Shown here one piece after another: positions 33,394 through 41,213 of a stretch of DNA of 64,000 nucleotides. This DNA is from Hungatella hathewayi (GTDB lineage Bacteria; Bacillota; Clostridia; Lachnospirales; Lachnospiraceae), in assembly GCA_025149285.1 (NCBI GenBank), contig CP102274.1:938501-1002500 (forward strand). Direction: 5' to 3'. The translations under genes and the position numbers were made by a program. The notes beneath the pieces are model-generated. The model had not been told where the DNA came from and searched no databases. It saw nothing but the letters and a program-made list of their open reading frames with translations. Each line of letters begins with the position of its first letter. Positions within the stretch are counted from its first letter, which is position 1.

Positions 33394-34962
33394 ATGGAGA
33401 AGGCCAGAGAAATTTTAAGCATGAAAAATATCACAAAAGTATACGGCAATGGAGTTTTGGCCAACTCTCATGTGGATTTTTCTATAAATAAAGGAGAAAT
33501 TCATGCGCTGATGGGGGAAAACGGAGCCGGAAAATCAACACTTATGAAGATTCTGTTTGGAACCCAGCAACCGGATGAAGGCACGATACAACTGGACGGA
33601 AAAACGGTAAAGATCGCTTCCTCTAATGATGCCCTGCGGCTTGGAATCGGGATGGTACACCAGCATTTTAAGCTGGTGCCATCTCTTACCGTGGCAGAAA
33701 ATATTGTATTGGGAAAAGAACCGAAAAAGAACGGTTTTCTGGACCGGAAAAAGGCGGTTGAAATCACCAGAGCACTTTCTGAGCGATTCCGGTTTGATGT
33801 GGATCCGACGGCAGCCGTCAGTGATTTGTCAGTCGGAAAGAAACAGAAGGTAGAGATTTTGAAGGCGCTGTACCGAGAGGTAAAACTGTTGATTTTAGAT
33901 GAACCCACCGCAGTTTTGACTCCACAGGAGACAGAGGAACTGTTTGAGCAGTTAAACAAGCTGAGGGAAGCTGGTCTTACCATCATCTTTATTTCTCACA
34001 AGCTGAATGAAATTAAGGAGATATGCCAGAGAATTACCATCATGCGCCATGGCAAAAGCGTAGGTACTTATGATGTTGCGGGACTGACGGTCGAAGATAT
34101 ATCGAAATTGATGGTGGGCCGCGATATCATATTGAAGGTAGAAAAAAAACCGGCAAAACCGAAAGAAGTCAGACTGTCTGTGCGAAATTTGAGCTGTAAG
34201 AATGAAGTGGGCCGGCAGGTGCTGGATCGAGTTTCATTTTCTGTGCGTTCGGGAGAAATTCTGGGAATTGCCGGAGTGGAGGGCAGCGGTCAGGAGGAAC
34301 TGGTAGAATTGATTACCGGAATGAGGCATCTGGACAGACGAAATGGAGAAGTGCTGATCGGTGCAGAACGAACGGCGGGCTGTTCTGTTAAGGAGATCAG
34401 GCGAAAGGGGATGTCCTATATTCCGGAGGACCGTATGGTCTATGGGGCAGCAGGCCACGTTACCATTCGGGAGAACATGATTTCCAGTATTTGTGATTCT
34501 GATCAGGTAAATTCCGGACTGTTTCTCAATAAAAAGAAGATCGACCGCTGGGTTGAGGCAGGCATTCGTGATTACGATATTCGCTGCGGAAGTCCTCTCG
34601 ATGAGATTGGTATGCTGTCAGGAGGAAATATGCAGAAGGTAATTGTAGCACGGGAGTTTTCCACAGAACCGTCGATTTTAATTGCAGATCAGCCGACACG
34701 GGGCGTTGATGTGGGGGCGATCGAATTTATTCATAAAAAGATTGTGGAAATTCGTGACAGAGGCTGTGCGGTCCTTCTGGTTTCTGCGGATCTTAATGAG
34801 ATTCTGGAACTCTCGGACAGTATTATTGTTATGTGCCAGGGAAGAATTTCCGGATATTTCCCTCAGGCAAAGGAAATGAGTGAAGAAGAGCTGGGGTATT
34901 ACATGCTTGGTGTTAAGAACCAGCCGGAGGAAGATTTAAGGAGGGCCTGCTGTGAAGAATAA
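33394..34962 (+). CDS. nucleoside-type ABC transporter ATPase (two ABC domains)
   Basis: A 522-residue ATPase with two nucleotide-binding domains, matching the YufO/NupA type. The first has Walker A GENGAGKSTL, Walker B LLILDEPTAVLTP and an altered signature LSVGKKQK. The second has a degenerate Walker A (GVEGSGQEEL, no Lys) and signature LSGGNMQK, as usual in this family. ATG 33394 lies 6 nt behind AGAGGTG. The 3' end overlaps the permease gene by 11 nt. Confidence 0.93.
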   Translation: MEKAREILSMKNITKVYGNGVLANSHVDFSINKGEIHALMGENGAGKSTLMKILFGTQQPDEGTIQLDGKTVKIASSNDALRLGIGMVHQHFKLVPSLTVAENIVLGKEPKKNGFLDRKKAVEITRALSERFRFDVDPTAAVSDLSVGKKQKVEILKALYREVKLLILDEPTAVLTPQETEELFEQLNKLREAGLTIIFISHKLNEIKEICQRITIMRHGKSVGTYDVAGLTVEDISKLMVGRDIILKVEKKPAKPKEVRLSVRNLSCKNEVGRQVLDRVSFSVRSGEILGIAGVEGSGQEELVELITGMRHLDRRNGEVLIGAERTAGCSVKEIRRKGMSYIPEDRMVYGAAGHVTIRENMISSICDSDQVNSGLFLNKKKIDRWVEAGIRDYDIRCGSPLDEIGMLSGGNMQKVIVAREFSTEPSILIADQPTRGVDVGAIEFIHKKIVEIRDRGCAVLLVSADLNEILELSDSIIVMCQGRISGYFPQAKEMSEEELGYYMLGVKNQPEEDLRRACCEE

Positions 34963-36013
34963 GAATAAAATCATGTCCCGGTTTGAGCTGTTGAGAACTC
35001 TTCTGGCTGTCGGAATCGCCGTGATATTTGCGGTTGTCATTATCTTTCTGGTAAGCAGCCAGCCTCTGGAGGCTATCTACAAGTTCTTTGTGGCTCCACT
35101 TACCTCATTCCGTTATATTGCCAATATTATTGAGCTTATGACGCCGCTGTTATTCACCGGTCTGGCAGTTACCTTCATACTTCAGACGAAGGTTTACAAT
35201 CTTGCCGTGGAAGGAATGTTCTATGCGGGAGGACTGGCAGCCGCCCTGGTGGCTACCCTGCTTAAGATGGGGCCGGGCGTTCACGCATTTGCCGCCCTGT
35301 TTGCCGGCCTTGCTGCCGGAGCGCTGATTGCATTTCTGCCGGCTGTTTTAAAATTAAAGTTTGAGGCCAATGAAATCGTATCTTCTCTGATGCTAAATTA
35401 CATTACCTTCTATATTGGGGATTTTCTCTTAAAGACTTATATGAAAGATCCCAAAAGCACGCATGTGGCTTCTCTGAAATTCGCGAAGACGGCAAGGCTG
35501 TTTGAATTTACGAGAGGAATCCATTTAGGGCTTGTGATTGCGGTAATTCTTGTAGTCGCAGCGTGGCTCTTCCTGTACCATACGAAATGGGGTTACGCCA
35601 TCCGCATGTGCGGGGAGAATAAAAATTTTGCAAAGTATTCGGGAATTGGAGTGACAGGGACGATACTGCTGTCTCAGATTATCGGCGGGGCAGTGGCAGG
35701 TCTGGGCGGAGCGGCATATATGATGGGATCTCAGCAGCGTTTTAACTGGGAATGGCGGTCGGGATACGGCTGGGATGGCCTGATCATCGCTATCATTGCG
35801 AGAAATAATCCGAAGTTTGTTCCTGCGGGCGCGTTCCTTTTGGCTTATCTGAGAATCGGGTCCGATATAATGAGCCGTGGAACTGATGTGCAGAACGAAG
35901 TGGTTTCCATCATTCAGGGTGTTATCATCGTCCTGATAGCAGCTACCGGTTTCCTTGCCGGTTATAAGAAGAAACTGACTGTAAAAATGACAAGAGAAGC
36001 GGCTGACGCGTAA
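34952..36013 (+). CDS. nucleoside-type ABC transporter permease (YufP/NupB-like)
   Basis: A 353-residue membrane protein with about nine helices of the BPD_transp_2 type. Features include VYNLAVEGMFYAGGLAAAL, ANEIVSSLMLNYI and the coupling region YAIRMCGENKNFAKYSGI. The start is GTG 34952 behind GGAGGGC, overlapping the ATPase gene. Confidence 0.92.
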   Translation: MKNKNKIMSRFELLRTLLAVGIAVIFAVVIIFLVSSQPLEAIYKFFVAPLTSFRYIANIIELMTPLLFTGLAVTFILQTKVYNLAVEGMFYAGGLAAALVATLLKMGPGVHAFAALFAGLAAGALIAFLPAVLKLKFEANEIVSSLMLNYITFYIGDFLLKTYMKDPKSTHVASLKFAKTARLFEFTRGIHLGLVIAVILVVAAWLFLYHTKWGYAIRMCGENKNFAKYSGIGVTGTILLSQIIGGAVAGLGGAAYMMGSQQRFNWEWRSGYGWDGLIIAIIARNNPKFVPAGAFLLAYLRIGSDIMSRGTDVQNEVVSIIQGVIIVLIAATGFLAGYKKKLTVKMTREAADA

Positions 36014-36025
36014 AGGAGGAGCAAA

Positions 36026-36958
36026 ATGAAGATATTGGAGATTGTTACATCGGTCAGCTTCCTGTTTTCGATTATCCGCATGACGACGCCGATTCTGTAT
36101 GCTTCCATGTCATATCTGGTGGCGGATTTAGCAGGTGTTACGAACATCGGGATCGAGGGAATGATGCTGACCTGCGCCCTGATTGGTGTTGTGGCCAGTG
36201 CAGCGTTTGGAGGAAATGCGTTCCTTGGCTTTACGGCAGCTGTTCTTGTCGGTGCATTGCTGGGAATCTTGATGTGCTTTATTGTTACAAAGCTTAAGAC
36301 GGATCCGACCATCACGGGTATTGCTTATAACCTGACGGCTGCCGGAGGTACGGTGTTTCTTCTGTACCTGGCAGTAGGGGAAAAAGGAATTTCTTCATCC
36401 TTAAAAAGCGGTGTGCTTCCTCAGGTGAATATTCCGTGGATCAAGGACATTCCGGTCCTGGGAACCGTGATATCCGGGCATAATGTACTGACGTATGCGG
36501 CCCTCCTGCTGATCGCCATACTTACCATATTCCTGTACAAGACATCACTGGGGCTTCACATCAGAAGCTGTGGAGAAAATCCGGAAGCGCTGGAGTCTGT
36601 AGGCGTACATGTGCTGCAGGTAAAATATATTGCGCTGGCAATCAGCGGAATGCTGGCCGCTATGGGAGGCGCCTATATGTCCATGGGCTACGTATCGTAT
36701 TTCGTAAAAGACATGACGGCAGGAAGAGGATTTATTGCGATTGCTGCCGCCTCGCTGGGAGGTAATAAACCGGTGCCGACACTGCTTGTCTGTCTGCTGT
36801 TTGGAGTTGCAGATGCCTTTGCGGTAAATCCGGGAACGCAGAACATGGGGATTCCGACGGAATTAGTCAGTACCATTCCATATATTGTAACAGTAATTGT
36901 ACTGGTCATTTATTCTTACAAGAAGATGGTGGATAAGAGAAGGGCGGCAGCGGCCTGA
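36026..36958 (+). CDS. nucleoside-type ABC transporter permease (YufQ/NupC-like)
   Basis: A 310-residue partner permease with about eight helices. It has VTNIGIEGMMLTCALIG, KTDPTITGIAYNLTA and LHIRSCGENPEALESVG, the second coupling loop. ATG 36026 follows AAAGGAGG by the normal distance. It completes the importer. Confidence 0.92.
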   Translation: MKILEIVTSVSFLFSIIRMTTPILYASMSYLVADLAGVTNIGIEGMMLTCALIGVVASAAFGGNAFLGFTAAVLVGALLGILMCFIVTKLKTDPTITGIAYNLTAAGGTVFLLYLAVGEKGISSSLKSGVLPQVNIPWIKDIPVLGTVISGHNVLTYAALLLIAILTIFLYKTSLGLHIRSCGENPEALESVGVHVLQVKYIALAISGMLAAMGGAYMSMGYVSYFVKDMTAGRGFIAIAAASLGGNKPVPTLLVCLLFGVADAFAVNPGTQNMGIPTELVSTIPYIVTVIVLVIYSYKKMVDKRRAAAA

Positions 36959-36970
36959 TAAGAAAGGAAA

Positions 36971-37711
36971 ATGAAAAAAATGGAAAAGATTGTACCAATA
37001 ATAGACATTCCCTATAACAAGATTGCAGCAAGAGTAATCGCCTGCGGCGACCCTGCACGGGCAGAAAAAATATCAAAACGGCTGGATCATGTAGAAGTAG
37101 TGGCAAAGAGCCGGGAATACTGGACATTTAATGGAACCTACAAGGGCGTTCCCGTGACGGTATCTTCCCACGGCGTAGGCGGAAACGGGGCCTCTGTAAG
37201 CTTTGAAGGATTGATTCTGGGAGGAGCAAAAGTCATTATCCGTGTTGGAACCTGTGGGACCCTGCAAAAAGATATGCCTCAGGGTGCGCTGATTATCGCC
37301 ACAGCTGCGTGCCGGGATGACGGAATTACGCCACAGTTCATTCCGATTTCCTATCCTGCAGTTGCGTCCATGGATGTAGTAGCGGCCATGCAGGAAGCGG
37401 CAAAAGAAATTAATCCTGATGCGAGAACAGGGATTATCACTACATCGGGTCTGTTTTATACGGGTCTGATGCCTACCAATAACCGTCTGTTTTCGGAAGC
37501 AGGAGTTCTGGCGATGGAAAATGAAGCGTCCGTTCTCTTCGTTATTGCTTCGGTGAGAGGGATAAAAGCCGGCTGTATTGTGGCGGCAGATGGTCCGTGT
37601 TTTGAATTTGTAGGATCTGAGGAGTTTGATCATTATCCGGAGAAGATGGCGAAGGCTGTGGAAGATGAGATTATGATCGCGCTGGAAAGCATTATTAAGG
37701 TGGAAGTGTAA
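36971..37711 (+). CDS. nucleoside phosphorylase (PNP/UDP family)
   Basis: A 246-residue phosphorylase that would split a nucleoside with phosphate to give a base and a sugar-1-phosphate. It shows ARVIACGDPARAEKIS (phosphate site), VSSHGVGG, IRVGTCGTLQ and the ribose-binding MENEASVLF (the family usually has MEMEA). The gene sits between the importer and the oxidoreductase. It would supply the sugar-1-phosphate used by the MtnA-like enzyme, which removes the need for a kinase. Purine versus pyrimidine preference is not certain. Confidence 0.88.
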   Translation: MKKMEKIVPIIDIPYNKIAARVIACGDPARAEKISKRLDHVEVVAKSREYWTFNGTYKGVPVTVSSHGVGGNGASVSFEGLILGGAKVIIRVGTCGTLQKDMPQGALIIATAACRDDGITPQFIPISYPAVASMDVVAAMQEAAKEINPDARTGIITTSGLFYTGLMPTNNRLFSEAGVLAMENEASVLFVIASVRGIKAGCIVAADGPCFEFVGSEEFDHYPEKMAKAVEDEIMIALESIIKVEV

Positions 37712-37724
37712 GGAGGCGGAAAAT

Positions 37725-38804
37725 ATGAAGACAGGTATCTGGGGAGCCGGCAATATTGCGCATACTCATGCGGAGGCGCTGAAGGCCAGCGGGATTAAAA
37801 TCGGAGCAATTGTAGATGTCAGTGAGGAAAAGGCAAAGGCATTTGCCGAAGAATTTTCTATTGAGAAATGGGGAACTGATTCTTCGATTCTTCTGGACGA
37901 TGAGATTACAACCGTCCATGTATGTACACCGCCTAATCTCCATTATGATATGGTAATGAAGCTTTTGGATCATAAGAAAAATGTGCTGTGTGAAAAGCCT
38001 CTGTGCTTTGATGACAGCCAGGCGGAAGAACTGGCCAGACGCGCGAAAGAGTGTGGAGTAGTATGTGCCATTAATTTTAATGTCAGATTCCATATGGCGT
38101 GTCAGAAGGCGAGAAAACTGGTGGAATCGGAAGAATTTGGCCGCGTCAATATGATACACGGAAACTATTTACAGGAGTTTAACGCGTTTCCGGCGCCTGT
38201 TGACTGGCGCTACAATCCTGTTCTGGCAGGCCGGATGCGCGCGGTGACAGAGATTGGAACACACTGGTTTGACATAGCCCAGTATATTTCCGGCCGGAAG
38301 GTAAAAGCTCTTTCTGCCAACTTTGGACGTTTTTATCCAAAGAGGTATGTGGAAGACCGTACGATGTATCCTGATTCTGGCGATGGGAAACGGAAGGAAA
38401 CGATAGAAGTCTGCTCTGAGGATGCGGCAGCTATTAATTTGAAATTTGACAATGGGGCAATCGGAACGGTGCTCTTATCAGAAGTGTCTCAGGGGAGAAT
38501 TAACCGGATCACACTGGAAGTGACAGGGGAAAAGAAAAATCTGTGGTGGAATTCAGAGGATAACAATATTTTAAACACCGCATCCAAAGGAAGCGGTGTA
38601 AACTCGGAGATATTTGGGTTTGGCAATGGTTTTATGGATACATTCCGGAGTCTTGTGGATAGTTTTTATGAAGATGTAAAGCGTGGTTGTGTGTCGGAAG
38701 CACCGGTTTATCCTACCTTTTTCGATGGCAGAGACATCGTGAAACTCTGTAATGCAATGCTTGAAAGTGCGGATTCGGAGGGAAAGTGGGTTGTGGTTGA
38801 ATGA
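37725..38804 (+). CDS. Gfo/Idh/MocA-family oxidoreductase
   Basis: A 359-residue NAD(P)-dependent dehydrogenase. The N-terminal Rossmann motif is GIWGAGNIAHTHAEAL, and the catalytic-site motif is CEKPLCFD. A C-terminal domain of about 230 residues includes EIGTHWFDIAQYISG. It overlaps the cupin gene by 4 nt. In this operon it may reduce or oxidise an aldehyde or sugar made by the aldolase pathway; the substrate is unknown. Confidence 0.9.
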   Translation: MKTGIWGAGNIAHTHAEALKASGIKIGAIVDVSEEKAKAFAEEFSIEKWGTDSSILLDDEITTVHVCTPPNLHYDMVMKLLDHKKNVLCEKPLCFDDSQAEELARRAKECGVVCAINFNVRFHMACQKARKLVESEEFGRVNMIHGNYLQEFNAFPAPVDWRYNPVLAGRMRAVTEIGTHWFDIAQYISGRKVKALSANFGRFYPKRYVEDRTMYPDSGDGKRKETIEVCSEDAAAINLKFDNGAIGTVLLSEVSQGRINRITLEVTGEKKNLWWNSEDNNILNTASKGSGVNSEIFGFGNGFMDTFRSLVDSFYEDVKRGCVSEAPVYPTFFDGRDIVKLCNAMLESADSEGKWVVVE

Positions 38805-39283
38805 TAGAATCCATAATTAATGAACTGAAGCTTGTACCGCTGGCTGGGGAAGGAGGCATGTACCGGTATCTCTACGCCGGCGAAAAGGATTCTGCGGGAA
38901 GAGAGTCTTACAGTTCCATCTATTATCTTTTGACGGAACGCTCTTTTTCCCATATGCACAGATTGAAAACGGATGAAATCTACCATTACTATATGGGAGA
39001 TGGCCTGGAACTTCTTCTCCTGTATCCGGATGGAACTGCAGAAATAAAAGTTTTGGGAACACGTCTGTCTGAAGGGGAAGTCCCGCAGCTTCGTGTTCCG
39101 GCAGGTGTCTGGCAGGGATCGGTTGTGGCTCATGGAGGCAAATACTGTCTGGTGGGAACAACGATGGCTCCGGCATATTTGCCGGAAGACTACGAACACG
39201 GTGATGCAGAAACACTGTGTGCCGGATATCCGGATGCTGAAGCCGCTGTAAGAAGGCGCTGCGGCGAAGCGGTTGCGCGATGA
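38801..39283 (+). CDS. cupin-5 (DUF985) family protein
   Basis: A 160-residue small beta-barrel protein. LKLVPLAGEGGMYRYLYA, SSIYYLLTERSFSHMHRLKTDEIYHYYMGD and WQGSVVAHGGKYCLVGTTMAP match the cupin-5 pattern. The His and Glu residues of the HRLKTDEIYHYY segment could bind a metal. Its ATG overlaps the upstream stop. Function unknown; a sugar or aldehyde ligand fits the operon. Confidence 0.82.
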   Translation: MIESIINELKLVPLAGEGGMYRYLYAGEKDSAGRESYSSIYYLLTERSFSHMHRLKTDEIYHYYMGDGLELLLLYPDGTAEIKVLGTRLSEGEVPQLRVPAGVWQGSVVAHGGKYCLVGTTMAPAYLPEDYEHGDAETLCAGYPDAEAAVRRRCGEAVAR

Positions 39284-39292
39284 GGAAATAAT

Positions 39293-39916
39293 ATGATTAA
39301 AAAATGGAAAGAAATTCTGATGGTCATCGTTGGTTCTATGATGATGGGAGCCAGCATTGATCTATTCGTCCAGGCAGACTTTGGGCTGGATCCACTGTCG
39401 CTGTTTCAGGCGGGACTGGGACGTGTGCTGCACCTTTCTTTGGGGACGACATCTCAGGTCCTGATGATCTCCATCATTATCCTTCTGTTCTTTATCGACA
39501 GAAAACGGATTGGAATAGGCTCAATCTTAAACAGCGTGCTTGTAGGAACATTTATCAAATGGTTTTCTCCGATGATCTGCACCGGAGGCGGAGCTGCTGC
39601 AGAGCGTCTCCTGTGCCTTCTGGCAGGGCTGATTCTCATGGGGGTGGGAATCGGGACATACGTAGCTGCAGGTCTTGGCGAAGCGGGAATGGATGCCATG
39701 ATGATGTATTTATCCGGAAAGCTGAAAAAGAATGTGAATGTGACAAGAATCTCCATCGATATTCTGCTTTCCATCACGGGCTTTCTTCTGGGAGGAAAAC
39801 TGGGGGGCGCTACTGTCGTATCTATGGTGGTAAACGGTTATATGATTCAGTTTACCATTGAACTGATCGGGCGAATCAGGAAGAACAGGGCTGTAATAGA
39901 AGTGGGAGGGCAGTGA
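39293..39916 (+). CDS. YczE-like integral membrane protein
   Basis: A 207-residue protein with about five membrane helices. It begins with MMGASIDLFVQADFGLDPLSL and has GVGIGTYVAAGLGEAGMDAMM, as in YczE/YyaS-family proteins of unknown function. It lies between the cupin and aldolase genes, 9 nt and 2 nt away. It could export a pathway product such as an alcohol or aldehyde; this is speculation from position. Confidence 0.75.
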   Translation: MIKKWKEILMVIVGSMMMGASIDLFVQADFGLDPLSLFQAGLGRVLHLSLGTTSQVLMISIIILLFFIDRKRIGIGSILNSVLVGTFIKWFSPMICTGGGAAAERLLCLLAGLILMGVGIGTYVAAGLGEAGMDAMMMYLSGKLKKNVNVTRISIDILLSITGFLLGGKLGGATVVSMVVNGYMIQFTIELIGRIRKNRAVIEVGGQ

Positions 39917-39918
39917 TT

Positions 39919-40602
39919 ATGCGATATATGACAGAAAAGGAGGCCAGGAGAGTGCTGACGGACCTGGGAAGGCGGTCTTATGAGCGTGCGTACGTTGCAG
40001 CCAATGATGGTAATATCAGCTGCAGAATTTCAGAGGATACTATTTTGATTACTCCATCAGGCGTGTCAAAAGGATACATGACGGACGATATGATGGTGAA
40101 GGCTGCGTTAGACGGCAGCGTGCTGTCTGAGGGGAAGCCTTCCTCAGAGATGAAGATGCACTTGAGAATCTATCGGGAGGATCCGGAGATTTGCGGTGTC
40201 ACACATCTTCATCCTCCATTTGCCACCGCATTTTCTGCGGCTGGAATCCCTTTAAACAGAGCGATCCTGACGGAGGCCGTGATGGCAGTAGGGGTTGTGC
40301 CTGTCGCACCTTACGCTCTTCCGGGAACGGAAGAGGTTCCGGAATCCATCGCTCCGTTTATTCATGATTACAACAGCGTCCTGTTGGCGAATCACGGTGC
40401 GCTGAGCTGGGGAAAAGATGTATATCAGTCCTTTTATTTTATGGAATCAGTGGAACAGTGTGCCAGGATTCAGTTGTATCTGAATATGCTGGGAAGCAGC
40501 GCCACGCTCCATGAGGAGCAGGTGGAACGGCTTCTTGAAATGCGGAAGGTCTGGAACATTGACAGAGGCGGAATTCCGGTCACGGGGAAAATGTTAATTT
40601 AA
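39919..40602 (+). CDS. class II aldolase (FucA/Ald2/DrdA-like)
   Basis: A 227-residue Zn-dependent aldolase of the fuculose-1-phosphate type. The catalytic Glu77 (PSSEMKMHL) and zinc ligands His96 and His98 (THLHPP) and His159 (ANHGALSW) are all present, with the same spacing as E. coli FucA. In Ald2/DrdA pathways such enzymes cleave 5-methylthioribulose-1-phosphate or 5-deoxyribulose-1-phosphate to DHAP plus an aldehyde. ATG 39919 lies 9 nt behind GGGAGG; GTG 39913 is too close. It is the last gene before the terminator. Confidence 0.92.
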   Translation: MRYMTEKEARRVLTDLGRRSYERAYVAANDGNISCRISEDTILITPSGVSKGYMTDDMMVKAALDGSVLSEGKPSSEMKMHLRIYREDPEICGVTHLHPPFATAFSAAGIPLNRAILTEAVMAVGVVPVAPYALPGTEEVPESIAPFIHDYNSVLLANHGALSWGKDVYQSFYFMESVEQCARIQLYLNMLGSSATLHEEQVERLLEMRKVWNIDRGGIPVTGKMLI

Positions 40603-40660
40603 AAGGAATAAAATAAAACAGCAGGAAGACTCCGTTTTCCCGACAAACGGCCGTATTATA

Positions 40661-40688
40661 GGCCCCGTCGGGAGGACGGGGTCTTTTT
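40661..40688 (+). terminator. terminator after the aldolase operon
   Basis: CCCCGTC (40663-40669) pairs with GACGGGG (40675-40681) around a short loop, followed by TCTTTTT. Confidence 0.85.
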
Positions 40689-40690
40689 CC

Positions 40691-40746
40691 TTGACAGGAG
40701 AGTCTTTCTTGTATATAATTCAAAAGTGAACAGTTCAAAAATGAAC
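40691..40746 (+). promoter_or_regulatory. consensus promoter and tandem palindromic operator of the marR-MATE operon
   Basis: Exact TTGACA (40691-40696), 17-bp spacer, exact TATAAT (40714-40719). At and after the -10 lie two related palindromes, TTCAAAAGTGAA (40719-40730) and GTTCAAAAATGAAC (40733-40746), each a TTCA-N4-TGAA unit. They cover the predicted RNA start, a fitting place for MarR repression of a very strong promoter. Confidence 0.85.
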
Positions 40747-40766
40747 AATTTTAGAAAGGTAAAATC

Positions 40767-41213
40767 ATGGAACAGAAAGATGAGGGCTACTTTGCTTACT
40801 ATGCAAAGATAGACAAGGTATATAGAAAATTGTGTGCCCTGGAAGTTGCGGAATACTGTTTTACTCCCAACGAGATCGTGGTGCTGATGTTTCTGGCCAA
40901 CAATCCCGGTTATGACAGTGCGTCGGATATCGCTCATTTCCGCAACATTTCCAAGGGGCTGGTGGCAAAATCCGTAGAGACACTGTGCGAAAGGGGCTAT
41001 TTAAGAGCGGGAAAGGACTTAAAGGACAGGAGACTCATCCATCTGTCCCTGACGGATAAGAGCGATGACATTGTGGCGAGACTCAGAAAATGCCGTCAGG
41101 AATTTGCAGGAAAGCTGTATGCCGGCGTGCCCCAGGAGGATATGGAGGCCATGGCGCGCACGACGAAGGTGATCAATGAAAATCTCGACAATATCTTGAA
41201 AGGAATGAAATAA
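40767..41213 (+). CDS. MarR-family transcription regulator
   Basis: A 148-residue winged-helix regulator. The recognition region is SDIAHFRNISKGLVAKSVETL and the wing DLKDRRLIHLSLTDK. It starts 20 nt after the second operator palindrome and its stop directly abuts the MATE start. Auto-repression and control of the efflux gene are inferred from position. Confidence 0.92.
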   Translation: MEQKDEGYFAYYAKIDKVYRKLCALEVAEYCFTPNEIVVLMFLANNPGYDSASDIAHFRNISKGLVAKSVETLCERGYLRAGKDLKDRRLIHLSLTDKSDDIVARLRKCRQEFAGKLYAGVPQEDMEAMARTTKVINENLDNILKGMK

